Assembly (NCBI GenBank): GCA_947446335.1
Contig: CANFGA010000231.1
Span: forward strand, 1 to 5,703
DNA: 5,703 nt
Direction of reading: 5' to 3'
From: Oxalobacteraceae bacterium
Lineage (GTDB): Bacteria > Pseudomonadota > Gammaproteobacteria > Burkholderiales > Burkholderiaceae_D
Each line of letters starts with the position of its first letter. Position 1 is the first letter of the stretch. Of this stretch, positions 5,508 to 5,703 are shown piece by piece. The notes below the pieces were generated by a model. The model had not been told where the DNA came from. It searched no databases and saw only the letters and a list, made by a program, of their open reading frames with translations. Position numbers and translations under genes: made by a program.

Positions 5508-5547
5508 AGGGTTGCCCGCAGCACAGGCTCACGCTTCGTGACACAAA

Positions 5548-5623
5548 CAGGGACCAGGCTCAATTGGGGGATGTCGCTTGCAAACGCGCGCGCCGCTGCC
5601 CCACCAATTGAACCTGGACCCTG
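5548..5623. repeat. Long imperfect inverted repeat, REP/BIME-like
   Basis: The left arm 5548-5570 (begins CAGGGACCAGG, then CTCAATTGG) and right arm 5601-5623 (CCACCAATTG, then AACCTGGACCCTG) pair at 20 of 23 positions around a 30-base GC-rich loop that includes GCGCGCGC. No T-run follows, so it is not a standard terminator. Together with the second copy at 5658 it resembles bacterial interspersed mosaic elements built from REP units. It could also protect the 3' end of the small gene's mRNA, 40 bases upstream. Confidence 0.65.
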
Positions 5624-5657
5624 ACGCCGCTGGCAACACGAGCTTGGTCGCTTCCCA

Positions 5658-5677
5658 TGAGCCTGGTTCCTGACGCC
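5658..5677. repeat. Second direct copy of the repeat right arm
   Basis: TGAGCCTGGTTCCTGACGCC (5658-5677) matches TGAACCTGGACCCTGACGCC (5609-5628) at 17 of 20 positions, 49 bases apart. Its first 15 bases also complement the left arm at 5548-5562 at 14 of 15 positions, slightly better than the nearer copy does. The window ends in GATCGAACCTGC, which may begin a further unit. Confidence 0.55.
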
Positions 5678-5703
5678 CTTGCCACGTTCTCGATCGAACC
5701 TGC

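Noticed and set aside
5529..5541. TCACG-CTT-CGTGA hairpin after the small gene, as a terminator
   Set aside because: It has only five pairs with a three-base loop and is followed by CACAAACAGGG instead of a T-run.
5548..5703. Terminal repeats as a CRISPR array or insertion-sequence end
   Set aside because: There are too few copies, the repeats are imperfect and partly inverted, spacing is irregular, and there is no transposase or cas gene in view.

Overview
The window is GC-rich DNA with codon use and gene types typical of a betaproteobacterium. The protein sequences fit Burkholderiales, probably the Oxalobacteraceae (Massilia/Janthinobacterium/Duganella group), but no taxonomic marker is present, so this is inference. 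There is no rRNA, tRNA, CRISPR array, transposase or recognisable defence operon.

Layout. (1) Positions 1-1605, plus strand: the 3' part of a gene whose start lies left of the window. It encodes a SecA-like ATPase in which almost every catalytic motif is recognisable but altered, and the protein ends in the helical scaffold region. (2) Positions 1606-2188: a 580-base stretch without a convincing gene. It holds a perfect 24-base palindrome, a strong rho-independent terminator pointing left (minus strand) with no gene to serve, and a short tandem duplication. (3) Positions 2189-3001, plus: a tandem-domain universal stress protein with a plausible sigma-70 promoter. (4) Positions 3023-3622, minus: a TetR/AcrR-family repressor, convergent with the stress protein across only 21 bases. 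(5) Positions 3733-5070, minus: a type II NADH dehydrogenase (Ndh), upstream of and co-directional with the repressor. (6) Positions 5071-5324: a divergent control region. It carries the ndh promoter overlapped by a clean dyad (CGTACA-N4-TGTACG) and, facing right, a near-consensus sigma-70 promoter. (7) Positions 5325-5507, plus: an unrecognised 60-residue protein with one N-terminal hydrophobic segment. (8) Positions 5508-5703: a repeat block with a 23-position imperfect stem (20 pairs) and a second direct copy of its right arm, like REP/BIME intergenic repeats.

How the parts may work together. Ndh oxidises NADH and reduces quinone without pumping protons. The neighbouring TetR protein is the obvious candidate for the dyad over the ndh promoter, with possible self-control through a second inverted repeat before its own start. 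The stress protein converges on this pair and could belong to the same respiratory or energy-stress response, but nothing in the sequence proves a link. The small membrane or exported protein has its own strong promoter, diverging from ndh.

I see no complete new multi-gene system. The items most worth a second look are the degenerate SecA paralogue, the small protein with its near-consensus promoter and long leader, the dyad on the ndh promoter, the gene-less leftward terminator, and the terminal repeat block.
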